DNA of 64,000 bases from Dokdonella sp041395345 (GTDB taxonomy: Bacteria; Pseudomonadota; Gammaproteobacteria; Xanthomonadales; Rhodanobacteraceae): the NCBI RefSeq assembly GCF_041395345.1, contig NZ_JAWLAR010000003.1, forward strand, positions 62,001-126,000, in the 5' to 3' direction. The notes under the pieces are model-generated. The model did not search any database, was not told the DNA's origin, and saw only the letters and a list, made by a program, of their open reading frames with translations. Shown in pieces: positions 30,806-39,577 of the stretch. The stretch's first letter is position 1, and each line of letters begins with the position of its first letter. Position numbers and translations under genes: made by a program.

Positions 30806-31774
30806 ATGCCGCTTCTGTCCACGGAAGAACAAATCGATGTTTCCGTTGTGGTTCCCGTCTATGGTGGCTGCATGGCGTTGGGCGAGCTCAGTCGGCGCCT
30901 GGCCGAGACGATGTCGGCTGCAGGCCTTTCCTACGAACTGATCCTGGTCGATGACCGTGGCCAGGTTGAATCGTGGCCGGTCATTCGCGAGCTGGCAAAG
31001 AATGATCCACATGTGGTCGGCTTGCGCCTGAGTCGAAATTTCGGCCAGCACGCCGCAACCATTTGCGGCATTGAAAACGCCCGCGGCACCTGGATTGTCA
31101 CCATGGACGATGATCTGGAACACCCGCCGGAATCCGTTCCTGCACTGCTCGCCGCAGGCCATGAAGAATGTCCGCTGGTCTATGGCCTGTTCCCCCGGCG
31201 CACGCATGCCCGCTACCGCAACCTCAGTTCCGAACTGATGCGGCGTGCGTTGAAACGCGCCTTTCCGGATCTCAACACGGAATATTCCTCGTTTCGCGCC
31301 ATCCACAGGCCGCTGGCCCGCCAACTGATCGGGTTCAAGCTGAGCCGACCCTACATCGACGGCATGCTTTCGTGGATGACATCTTCTGTCGCGACCGTCG
31401 AAGTCGAACACGGTGAGCGCAGGCACGGAGACAGTGCCTACACCCTGCGCAAACTGATATCGCACGCGGTCAACATCTTCGTGACGTTTTCCCACTGGCC
31501 ATTGCGCATTGCCAGCTACGGTGGCGCGGTGCTGGCCCTGGCCAGTTTTGCCTACATGATGTTCGTCGTCTATGGCTACTTTGCCGGCACGATTACCAAT
31601 CCGGGTTATACCTCGCTGATGTCGGTCATCCTTTTTGCCTGCGGCGTACAGCTGCTGATTCTCGGTGTGCTGGGTGAGTACATCGGGCGATTGATGGGGG
31701 CGGCCTATCGCAAACCCGTGTATCTGGTCGAAACCCGAACACCGCCGGGCTCGAAAGAACTCCCGCAAGCATGA
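30806..31774 (+). CDS. GT2 glycosyltransferase, GtrB/dolichol-phosphate mannosyltransferase type
   Basis: Transfers a sugar from a nucleotide donor to a lipid carrier on the cytoplasmic face of the inner membrane. The 322-residue product starts VSVVVPVYGGCMALGELSRR, has the GT-A metal-binding motif TMDDDLEHPPESV near residue 97 and a C-terminal pair of membrane segments (about 235-300, separated by YFAGTITNPGYTS), the layout of GtrB and related bactoprenol-phosphate glycosyltransferases. The ATG at 30806 is favoured; upstream in-frame codons fall within the epimerase gene. It overlaps the GtrA-like gene by four bases, the typical gtrB-gtrA pairing. Confidence 0.9.
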   Translation: MPLLSTEEQIDVSVVVPVYGGCMALGELSRRLAETMSAAGLSYELILVDDRGQVESWPVIRELAKNDPHVVGLRLSRNFGQHAATICGIENARGTWIVTMDDDLEHPPESVPALLAAGHEECPLVYGLFPRRTHARYRNLSSELMRRALKRAFPDLNTEYSSFRAIHRPLARQLIGFKLSRPYIDGMLSWMTSSVATVEVEHGERRHGDSAYTLRKLISHAVNIFVTFSHWPLRIASYGGAVLALASFAYMMFVVYGYFAGTITNPGYTSLMSVILFACGVQLLILGVLGEYIGRLMGAAYRKPVYLVETRTPPGSKELPQA

Positions 31775-32205
31775 TCGATCCATCGGATCCCGCCGCCAAG
31801 CATCCGGAGACAGCGCTGGAAGGCAAGCGAAATTATCGCCAGGTTGGCGGCGAATTCTTGCGCTATCTGATCATGGGCGGCACCAACACGGTTGTTGCCT
31901 ATGCGATCTATCTGCTGCTGCTCAACTGGATGCGCTACGAAGTGGCCTACACGATCGGTTATGGCGTGGGCATCGTCATGGCTTATGCATTGAGCGCGGT
32001 GTTTGTATTCCGCAAGCCGATGCGCAAACGCTCGGCACTGCGATTCCCGCTGGTCTACGTGGCCCAGTTCCTGATCAGCCTCGCCCTGCTGCGACTTGCC
32101 GTCGAGGTCATCCACATTCCGCAGTGGTTGGCGCTTGGATTCGCCGTCATCCTGACCATCCCCGTCACCTTCCTGCTGTCACGCTGGGTGCTGCACTCAG
32201 GATGA
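31771..32205 (+). CDS. GtrA-family membrane protein (putative lipid-linked sugar flippase)
   Basis: Small membrane protein of 144 residues with four predicted membrane segments and the family pattern FLRYLIMGGTNTVVAYAIYLLL, then YTIGYGVGIVMAYALSAVFVF and a C-terminal PVTFLLSRWVLHSG. GtrA-like proteins are thought to flip lipid-phosphate sugars to the periplasm for transfer by a GT-C enzyme. Its start overlaps the GtrB-like gene by four bases. Its 3' end overlaps the convergent methyltransferase by nine bases. The GT-C candidate at 33202-35442 may complete the system. Confidence 0.88.
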   Translation: MIDPSDPAAKHPETALEGKRNYRQVGGEFLRYLIMGGTNTVVAYAIYLLLLNWMRYEVAYTIGYGVGIVMAYALSAVFVFRKPMRKRSALRFPLVYVAQFLISLALLRLAVEVIHIPQWLALGFAVILTIPVTFLLSRWVLHSG

Positions 32206-32973
32206 CTCGCGACAAATCGGTTTGCGCGCGCAAACGACATATTGCGCACCCAACGGCAGCCAGCGCAGCAGTCGGTCGAAGCGCCGTGCCCACGGCCGAT
32301 CGAACGGCAAGAAGAACAGATAGCGCCGGGTCACGATCTCAAACCCCTGGTCCTGCAGCAGCTCAAGCACTCTCCGGGCACGGAGCAGAACCGCATCGTG
32401 ATCAAACGGGCATCGCCACACCGCCCAGCGCGTCATCGGGTTGATCGGGTTGTGCTCGTAGACCGCGAACAATCCCCCGGGTTTGGTCACCCGCCAGGCC
32501 TCGGCGACAAACGAAGGCCATTGATCAGGTGGCACGTGGTGCATGACGCAGGTGGTGCTGCAGAAATCGAAGGTCGCATCATCGAATGGAAGCCGCTCCA
32601 CTTCCTGTACGGCGTACTCGACCCCCTCGTTTGCACCACGTGCAGCCTCGATGGCCTCGGCAGAGACATCGACGCCGACCAGACGACTCAGGTGAGGCTT
32701 CAGAAGCGGGTGGGAGACACCGACACCGCATCCGATATCGAGGCAACTGACCTGCCCTTCACCCGCAGCGGAATGCAATCGCAGAAGTTCAAGCGTGTCG
32801 ACCACCCTGCCACGCGCGAACATATCCATCCCGAGTCCGGAAAAACCGATCGAACGATTGACGTCGTCCTGGTAGGTTTCAGGGTAGGACTCCGCCGCCC
32901 ACCGATTGTCACTCTGCATTTGAAGTATCCGCTTGAGGAATGGTGGATCCTGGAAAACCATGCCGAAATCCAC
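32197..32973 (-). CDS. Class I SAM-dependent methyltransferase
   Basis: The 258-residue product has motif I LDIGCGVGVSHPLL near residue 100, motif II-like LVGVDVSAEAIEAARG and the motif CSTTCVMHHVPPDQWPSFV, matching the Methyltransf_11 fold, followed by a post-motif segment GGLFAVYEHNPINPMTRWAV typical of small-molecule or quinone/sugar methyltransferases. Its target is unknown; position between glycan genes suggests a sugar or lipid. The start is uncertain: the longest frame starts at GTG 32973, with ATG codons at 32961 and 32931 also possible, and none has a clear ribosome-binding site. It converges with the GtrA-like gene. Confidence 0.83.
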   Translation of the reverse strand: MDFGMVFQDPPFLKRILQMQSDNRWAAESYPETYQDDVNRSIGFSGLGMDMFARGRVVDTLELLRLHSAAGEGQVSCLDIGCGVGVSHPLLKPHLSRLVGVDVSAEAIEAARGANEGVEYAVQEVERLPFDDATFDFCSTTCVMHHVPPDQWPSFVAEAWRVTKPGGLFAVYEHNPINPMTRWAVWRCPFDHDAVLLRARRVLELLQDQGFEIVTRRYLFFLPFDRPWARRFDRLLRWLPLGAQYVVCARKPICRESS

Positions 32974-33201
32974 GGCAGATCGAACGCTGCAGGAAGTTGA
33001 GCAGAATAACCGCGCAGACCTCCAATCCGCGAGGGGAGTCGGTGTCGAGGCGCCTGAACAAGAGCAAGAGGCAAGTATATTCCGCTATATTCCTGTACGG
33101 AGCCATCGCTCAACGCATGGCTGTTGGTGCACCCTGAACAGCTCGCACGTCGTGGATAGGGAGCCCGGGTTTGTGCCAGGAAACCGAATCACGGATGTTC
33201 A

Positions 33202-35442
33202 ATGACTGACGCTACGAAGCTTCGCCTGATGGATGCGCTGGTTGCCCTCGCAGCAGCTGTAGCCAGCCTGCTGATTGCCGCACTGTTCCTTGGCTACGGC
33301 AACGCGCCTCTGTTTGTACCAAGTAGCTATTCGGGCGATGCGCTCTTTTACAACATGCTGATCAAGGGCGTCATCGAGACGGGCTGGTATATGCACAACC
33401 CGCTTGTTGGTGCGCCTTTTGGGCTCGACATGGGGCCGTTCCCGATGGTCGAAGGGAGCCATATGGCGCTCATCGCCGCAATTGGACATGTGGTCGACGA
33501 CTTCGGCCTCACCTTCACGCTGTTTTACCTGGCATCGTTTGCGACCGTTTCAATCTCAAGCTATTTCGTGTTCCGAGCCATCGGAGTTGGCCTCTCCCTG
33601 GCCACTTCCGGAGCGATACTCTATTCACTGCTGACTTTTCATTTCCTCAGAGGCGGACATCTGTTTCTTGCCTCCTATGCCAGTGTTCCAGTTTTCGTCT
33701 GGATGGCAATGAGGTTGTACGACTCATCGGAGATCAAGCCAAGACCCATGGCCATCCTGGCCTACGGCTCGCTCACGATCATTGCAGTCAGCAGCGGCGT
33801 CTACTACGCCTTTTTCGGATCCATCCTGATCTTGTTCGCCGCAATTACAGCCAGCATCGAAAGGGCTAGCTGGCGACCTATTCTGACTGGCGCGATGACA
33901 GGCGCCTTCGTAATCGCCTCCCTGTGGCTCAACCTGGCGCCGCATCTCGACTATCTGGCAGCGCACCCTCAGGAAGCAGCGCTTGTCGAGCGCGAGCCTC
34001 AGGAAGCAGAGAACTATGGATTGAAATTCATCCAGCTTGCCCTGCCTACAAAGGTGCATCGAAACGCCTACATGAGCAGGATTGCAGAAACCTATGGCCA
34101 GAAGGCCCCGCTGGTCAACGAAAACATGACTTCATCGCTGGGACTACTCGGATTGGCCGGCTTCCTGATATCGATTGGGGCCGTCCTGATTCGCCGGCGA
34201 TCCATCGCACCGAATACGCTTTCAAGGATCGGTGGACTCAACCTCGTCGCCTTTCTGTTCGGGACGATCGGCGGAGTTGGCGCACTATTTTCGTGGGTAG
34301 TCACACCTCAGTTCCGGGGATTGAACCGGATCAGTATTGTCATTGCCTTTCTGTCTCTCTGCGCACTGTTCTGGGGCGCAAGTCAGATAACTGCCCGGGT
34401 CAGTTCAGCTCTTAAGCGCAGTCTGCTCAATGCGTGTCTGGCTGTTGCGTTCCTGGCAGTGGGCTTGTGGGATCAGATTCCTGCGAACGCGGGAAGACTG
34501 GCCCCGAACTTTCAATTGACCTATGAGAATGATGCCCAAAATGGGGCGGCGATCATGCAAATCCTGAACAAGGGGGATCGCGTCTATCAGTTGCCCTACG
34601 TTCTGTTTCCTGAATCTGCCCCCCTCTATGCCGAACAGGTCTATGGACTTTCACGCCGCTACCTGCACACCAAGAATATCGCATGGAGCTACGGGTCCAT
34701 GAGCCTGAGTCCGGGCGATCAGTGGATACGCCATGTCGAATCCCTCTCCTTGCCCGAGCGAATCTCAACGTTGGCAGCTTCGGGGTTCAACGCCATATTG
34801 GTCGAACGACGTGCATACAGGGATGCAGGAATGGCTGTCGAGCTGCAGATTACCGAAGAGATCGGTGAGCCCGCCTTGATATGCCCGGATAGGAGTTGCG
34901 CACTATTCCTGCTGAACAGAGAGACGAGTGAGTCGGGCGCGCCTATGCTACTGCCGGTACTCGGCGGCGGATTCTCGAACTGGTTGCCCGGGTCGAGTGG
35001 CCGGCAATTTGCCAAAACCACCGGTAGTGGTGCAGCGTCGATCTTCCTGCTCAATCCAACGAGACGAACCTTGCCTGCCAGGATTCGTATTGCACTGTCC
35101 AGTGAGAACCCTGCCACCATCGCCGCAAGTCTGGACGGCGCCGAACTTCAACGATTCGATTTCGACGGGCGGGGAAATTGCGAGATCGATACGATCATCG
35201 ACCTCCCTTCGGGGATGAGCACTCTAGAGCTGCGGACGACTTCAGCAGAAAATGCATCCTCTGGATCCTCTGCAGCCAACCGCGCTTATCAGCTGAACGA
35301 ACTACTGCTGGGCGCGGTGGACGAGCACGGCGTGCTCCTAAGACCCGACGATTGGCACTTCGTCAAAGATGCGATCTTCTCGAACGCAGACGCTGGAAAG
35401 CTGGTGACAGCACACAAGCCAAAGGGCAACGCCAGGAAGTAA
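33202..35442 (+). CDS. Large membrane protein with GT-C/YfhO-like fold, unknown specificity
   Basis: A 746-residue protein with about 11 to 12 membrane segments in its first 430 residues and a soluble, periplasmic C-terminal half of mixed beta structure. The first loop (SSYSGDALFYNMLIKGVIET, near residues 36-55) holds an acidic pair like the catalytic loop of GT-C enzymes and YfhO-type glycosyltransferases. The gene has its own start (ATG 33202) after a 230-base gap and is the only gene in the block with such a topology, so it is a candidate for the transferase that uses the lipid-linked sugar made by the GtrB-like enzyme. Base composition appears slightly lower in GC than in flanking housekeeping genes. 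Confidence 0.72.
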   Translation: MTDATKLRLMDALVALAAAVASLLIAALFLGYGNAPLFVPSSYSGDALFYNMLIKGVIETGWYMHNPLVGAPFGLDMGPFPMVEGSHMALIAAIGHVVDDFGLTFTLFYLASFATVSISSYFVFRAIGVGLSLATSGAILYSLLTFHFLRGGHLFLASYASVPVFVWMAMRLYDSSEIKPRPMAILAYGSLTIIAVSSGVYYAFFGSILILFAAITASIERASWRPILTGAMTGAFVIASLWLNLAPHLDYLAAHPQEAALVEREPQEAENYGLKFIQLALPTKVHRNAYMSRIAETYGQKAPLVNENMTSSLGLLGLAGFLISIGAVLIRRRSIAPNTLSRIGGLNLVAFLFGTIGGVGALFSWVVTPQFRGLNRISIVIAFLSLCALFWGASQITARVSSALKRSLLNACLAVAFLAVGLWDQIPANAGRLAPNFQLTYENDAQNGAAIMQILNKGDRVYQLPYVLFPESAPLYAEQVYGLSRRYLHTKNIAWSYGSMSLSPGDQWIRHVESLSLPERISTLAASGFNAILVERRAYRDAGMAVELQITEEIGEPALICPDRSCALFLLNRETSESGAPMLLPVLGGGFSNWLPGSSGRQFAKTTGSGAASIFLLNPTRRTLPARIRIALSSENPATIAASLDGAELQRFDFDGRGNCEIDTIIDLPSGMSTLELRTTSAENASSGSSAANRAYQLNELLLGAVDEHGVLLRPDDWHFVKDAIFSNADAGKLVTAHKPKGNARK

Positions 35443-35467
35443 ACCTGACGATTCAGATCCTTACTCT

Positions 35468-36640
35468 CTACCCGAGTGCGGATTCAAGCTCCGCTCGCAA
35501 ATCGGCTTCGTTTTCGATACCGACAGATAGCCGCACCAGGCCATCACTGATTCCCAACCGCTTCCGGTTTGCCGCTGGAACAGACGCGTGAGTCATGATG
35601 GCCGGATGTTCGATCAGGCTTTCCACTCCGCCCAGTGACTCCGCCAGTGCAAAGAGCTTGCAGCGCTCCAGGATCCGGCGCGACTTGCGCAATCCACCCT
35701 TGACCTCGACCGAGATGATGCCGCCAAAACCGTCCATCTGGCGCTTGGCCAGGGCGTGCTGCGGATGCGACTTCAGGCCGGGATAGATCACCTTCTCGAT
35801 CGCAGGGTGCTTGTCCAGCCATTTCGCAATGGCCATGGCGCTTTCGCAATGCGCTTGCATGCGTAAATGCAGGGTCTTCAGTCCGCGCATGGCAAGAAAC
35901 GAATCAAACGGTCCGGCGACGGCTCCGACCGAGTTCTGCAGGAAAGCCATCTGCTCGGCCAGCTCGGCATTGTCTCCGGCGACAACGATGCCACCTACCA
36001 TGTCGGAGTGGCCGTTGAGGTACTTGGTTGCCGAATGCAGCACCAGGTCCGCACCGAATTCAAGGGGCCGCTGCAACATGGGCGAGCAGAACGTGTTGTC
36101 CACCACCAGGATCAGGCCATGCTTGCGGGCGAATGCGCCAAGCCTGGCCAGATCAACCAGCTTGAGCATGGGATTGGTCGGCGTTTCCGCCCAGATCATT
36201 CGTGTATTCGGCTTCAATGCCGCCTTCATGGCCTTGGTATCGTTGAGATCCATGAAGGTGAAATCGAGACCGGCCGAACGACGGCGCACGCGCTCGAACA
36301 ACCGATAGGTACCGCCGTAGAGGTCATCCATGGCAATGACGTGACTGCCCGAATCAAGCAGGTCGAGCACCGTGCTTGCCGCGGCAAGACCCGAGGCAAA
36401 TGCGTATCCTTGCGAGCCGCCTTCCAGATCTGCCACGCAGCGCTCATACGCCATTCGGGTCGGATTCTGCGAACGCGAGTATTCATAGCCCTGGTGCACC
36501 CCGGGGCTCTTCTGGACGTAGGTCGACGTTGCATAGATCGGTACCATGATGGCGCCGGTCGATGGATCCGGGCTCTGGCCGGCATGGATGGCGCGGGTAC
36601 CCAGCCCCATCGGCTCGACGGACTTCGATTTCTTGCTCAT
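35468..36640 (-). CDS. Cystathionine gamma-lyase/gamma-synthase family enzyme
   Basis: PLP enzyme of transsulfuration. The 390-residue product from the ATG at 36640 has GLGTRAIHAGQSPDPSTGAI, EYSRSQNPTRMAYERCVADLEGG, FASGLAAASTV, VVDNTFCSPMLQRPLE and the Schiff-base Lys in HSATKYLNGHSDMVGG. With the cystathionine beta-synthase at 40626-41996 on the same strand it could complete the reverse pathway from homocysteine to cysteine; a gamma-synthase role is also possible. The two would normally be neighbours in this order, but a 4-kb low-GC block separates them. An in-frame extension to 36706 has no supporting site. Confidence 0.9.
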   Translation of the reverse strand: MSKKSKSVEPMGLGTRAIHAGQSPDPSTGAIMVPIYATSTYVQKSPGVHQGYEYSRSQNPTRMAYERCVADLEGGSQGYAFASGLAAASTVLDLLDSGSHVIAMDDLYGGTYRLFERVRRRSAGLDFTFMDLNDTKAMKAALKPNTRMIWAETPTNPMLKLVDLARLGAFARKHGLILVVDNTFCSPMLQRPLEFGADLVLHSATKYLNGHSDMVGGIVVAGDNAELAEQMAFLQNSVGAVAGPFDSFLAMRGLKTLHLRMQAHCESAMAIAKWLDKHPAIEKVIYPGLKSHPQHALAKRQMDGFGGIISVEVKGGLRKSRRILERCKLFALAESLGGVESLIEHPAIMTHASVPAANRKRLGISDGLVRLSVGIENEADLRAELESALG

Positions 36641-36763
36641 AGGATTCGTATTCCAGGGTTTTGATCGAGCAGGGGCCGATCCGAAGGAGCGGCCCCTGCC
36701 TGACAAGCGGAGTCAATCGCCAATTGTAGCGCTGTTGCTGCCTGCGCCGCGAAGTGCCCTGGA

Positions 36764-38407
36764 TCAGGGGTTTGCGTCAAATCCGTTGGCAAAGACCACT
36801 TCCGGCCTGTACACCCCGCTATTGAGCGCGTCCCGACGAAACATGGGCCAGTCGATGTATCTGGCGTCGGCAACGCTGCTGTTGAAGGTCCAGGCATAGA
36901 CGGTAACGTAGGAGCCTGAATGACCAGGTACATGGCTGTTGGTACCTGACCCGATCACCTCAAGTCTTCCGTTTCCGTCAAGATCGGCTATGGCCGCCGA
37001 ACTGAAGAAGCCATCGCTATTTGTTGACAGATTCAGTTTACCGGCCGGAATCGGGCAACCTGTAGGTGCCGTCAATTGCTCGCCACTGCGATTCCAGATA
37101 ACAAACTCATTCGCCGAGGGCAGGACGATTTCGGGGTCGGAATTACCCAGCAGGTTGGCAACTACTGGAGACGCCTGAGTTCCGTAGTGGAGCGAGTTGC
37201 CGGCGCAATCAGCCGGAATGTCGGGTTCAACCGGCCAGCCTGGCAACTCGGTGCCATTGGGGAGGATCGCATGGACGACACCATTTACATCGTCATTGCG
37301 CATCGTGTTGGTTATGGATACCAGCCCCCCGATGCCGGAAAATTTCGCCAGCGCCGGAGATGCGGTTCTTGAGGCTTCGGCAGGCGTCGCATGCGGCCAG
37401 CCAGGCAAGTCCTGACCAGATGAATCCACGGCAAGCATCTGTTTGGTTACCGGATGAACGACGGCGCAGGAAGGCAGATCCCAACAGCGGCCGCTACCAA
37501 CCGAGATATCCCAACCGCTATCGCCGACAATGTCGCCAATAGCTGGAGATGAAAAAATCACGTCGTCATAGAGTCTCGGAAATCCAGGCAAGTCGCCACT
37601 GCCGTCCCCGCGCATGGCACGCAACATGCCACCGTCAGGCAAAGTGATGCCCGGAAGCTGGTGGAAGTTGCTATCAGCACCAACCACGATATCGAGCATC
37701 CCGTCCATGTTGAGATCAACAATCGATGGGGATGACCAGATCGTATCGACAACATACTCCTGAACCCCGTGCTCCCACCAGACACTGCAATCGTGGTGCA
37801 GTACTCGAAATCTGAAGTCGAAACTTGCAACTGCGATCTGCATCTTGTCGGGCGTTGCAGGATCGAGACGGCCGACAGCTGGTGAGCTGTACATTCCTTG
37901 TGGATGCTCGGGATTAAGGTCCGTAAAGGAGCACTCCAGTTGCCCGGTTGCGCCAAGCACGTATATCCCGCCCCCAACGAACGGGCCCGCCCCGGCACCC
38001 ACAACGACCTCCAGCTGCCCATCCCCGTCGATATCTGCAACTGCTGCCTTGCTCTGTACCGGAACAGATCCCGTGAGATAGGACCACATTAGCGTGCCAT
38101 TGGAACGTACGGCGACTACACGACCACCCTCAGTTCCGAACACGATTTCCGGACTGCCATCGCCGTTCAAATCAACTATCGTGGGGCTGGATGGCCCAAC
38201 CCTGTCATTGCCCAACTCCACCAGCGCGGAGGGAAAGCCGGCCTGGCAGGGCGGGTCGTTGGGTACCCCGGGGTTGCTTCGCGTAGGGCATGCCAAATTG
38301 ACGGCTGCAAAGCTTGGATTGACAGAAAGCATTGCGATCAGCGCAAGACATGCGTGAATCACGCATATCCAACTACGCAAGTTCAATGGCAGGCCAGATC
38401 CGTACAT
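36764..38407 (-). CDS. Exported FG-GAP/VCBS repeat protein
   Basis: Secreted or surface protein of 547 residues from the ATG at 38407 (the frame also extends to a TTG at 38425). A signal peptide with hydrophobic core VIHACLALIAMLSV ends near SFAA-VNL. The body carries several FG-GAP/VCBS-like blades with calcium-binding loops such as DLNGDGSPEIVFG, ADIDGDGQLEVVVGA, DLNMDGMLDIVVG and ADLDGNGRLEVIGSG, which suggests a beta-propeller. The C-terminal tail reads PEVVFANGFDANP, short and hydrophobic-aromatic, similar to the N-terminal LLFHQGFE of the 17172-17837 product. Function is unknown; adhesion or extracellular binding is plausible. Base composition is visibly lower in GC. Confidence 0.85.
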   Translation of the reverse strand: MYGSGLPLNLRSWICVIHACLALIAMLSVNPSFAAVNLACPTRSNPGVPNDPPCQAGFPSALVELGNDRVGPSSPTIVDLNGDGSPEIVFGTEGGRVVAVRSNGTLMWSYLTGSVPVQSKAAVADIDGDGQLEVVVGAGAGPFVGGGIYVLGATGQLECSFTDLNPEHPQGMYSSPAVGRLDPATPDKMQIAVASFDFRFRVLHHDCSVWWEHGVQEYVVDTIWSSPSIVDLNMDGMLDIVVGADSNFHQLPGITLPDGGMLRAMRGDGSGDLPGFPRLYDDVIFSSPAIGDIVGDSGWDISVGSGRCWDLPSCAVVHPVTKQMLAVDSSGQDLPGWPHATPAEASRTASPALAKFSGIGGLVSITNTMRNDDVNGVVHAILPNGTELPGWPVEPDIPADCAGNSLHYGTQASPVVANLLGNSDPEIVLPSANEFVIWNRSGEQLTAPTGCPIPAGKLNLSTNSDGFFSSAAIADLDGNGRLEVIGSGTNSHVPGHSGSYVTVYAWTFNSSVADARYIDWPMFRRDALNSGVYRPEVVFANGFDANP

Positions 38408-38585
38408 TCTGAGTACCCAGGGCAACTATCGGCATCTCAAGGTAACCCGACACGTGGCCCGGAATCCAATCGGGAACGTACCGTTTTGCGAAAAACTTTC
38501 GCATCGTTGTCTGAAACTTGATTGCTGCCGGAATATTGCACCTGCTGGCTCGCCTCACACTCTTTGTGGCTGCATTCATTTCTAT

Positions 38586-39560
38586 CTAGCTTGCTGGATC
38601 GACAAGCAGGTCCAGATGTAGCTCACCATTCAGTCCAAGCATCTCATTAGCCCGCTGCCACTCCAGCATTACTGCCGACACACTTGGACACCGTATCTGT
38701 TGATGATCGCGAGAAAGAACCGTGACGTATTCGCCAGCGAACTCGAACAGCTCATGCAGATACAGTTCCGGATCGATCCGGGAATGATTCCGTATGGCAA
38801 CTGGACTGAATTCCGTGAAAATTCTTGGTTGAAATTTCTTAACAAGAGACTTCAGTCCTTTCCAGGCAATTGGCTCGTGTCCCTCGATATCCATCTTGAC
38901 CACATCGAGTCGAGAGATGCCATGCAACAGGAAATCGAGGCGCTGTGTAGGAACGAAATCGACCGAAGATGACGGGGAAACATAAAAATCAACGATGCCG
39001 TTGGACGAATCACTTCTCCTCAGCACAGCGACAACCGCACTCCTGTCGGACGCCGCTACTGGAAAAATCATCACGTTCGAGAAATCGTTGCCATGGATCC
39101 CGGCACATAGGGACTGCACGTTTCTTGCGACAGGCTCAATGCAATAGACCCTGCCATTGGCTCCGATCCTGTTAGCCGCGAGAAGCGAAAAAATTCCCAC
39201 ATTCGCGCCCACATCGAGCACATGGTCGCCTTCACTTAAGCCGTCGAGAAAAATTGGCAATACGTTTGGCTCGTACACCTCAGTTGCGGAAACGTTGTCG
39301 CCGATCAGGTGATCTCCTTCCCAAGGAAACAGCTTCACGCCGTCGATCTCCACTTCCCTGAGTCCGCCGGACTGCTTGCTTTTCGCTGAATACTCTTCGG
39401 AAGACATGATTATTCGCGCGATCTCCAACGCGGAAAGATTATCCGCATGAACCATCTTGGAATAATGCGCAAATCCCTCCGTATCAGGTTCCCTACCAAG
39501 AAGAAGTCGATATGCAAACCTGACGTCTTCCTCAACTGCCCTGATTAAATAGCTATCCAT
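38586..39560 (-). CDS. FkbM-family methyltransferase with N-terminal DUF4214-like domain (copy 1)
   Basis: The 324-residue product has an N-terminal stretch (about 14-58) with YRLLLGREPDTEGFAHYSK and SSEEYSAKS, the pattern of DUF4214, followed by an FkbM methyltransferase domain: motif I VLDVGANVGIFSLLAANRIG (114-133), CIEPVARN and the motif VVKMDIEGHEPIAWKG. FkbM enzymes O-methylate sugars or small molecules with SAM. The ATG at 39560 (MDSYLIRAVEED) is chosen over an upstream GTG that overlaps the previous gene; it then lies 17 bases after copy 2. The pair looks like a tandem duplication with strong divergence. DNA here is lower in GC than the neighbours, hinting at transfer. Confidence 0.88.
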   Translation of the reverse strand: MDSYLIRAVEEDVRFAYRLLLGREPDTEGFAHYSKMVHADNLSALEIARIIMSSEEYSAKSKQSGGLREVEIDGVKLFPWEGDHLIGDNVSATEVYEPNVLPIFLDGLSEGDHVLDVGANVGIFSLLAANRIGANGRVYCIEPVARNVQSLCAGIHGNDFSNVMIFPVAASDRSAVVAVLRRSDSSNGIVDFYVSPSSSVDFVPTQRLDFLLHGISRLDVVKMDIEGHEPIAWKGLKSLVKKFQPRIFTEFSPVAIRNHSRIDPELYLHELFEFAGEYVTVLSRDHQQIRCPSVSAVMLEWQRANEMLGLNGELHLDLLVDPAS

Positions 39561-39577
39561 AGAATTCCCTACCGTTC

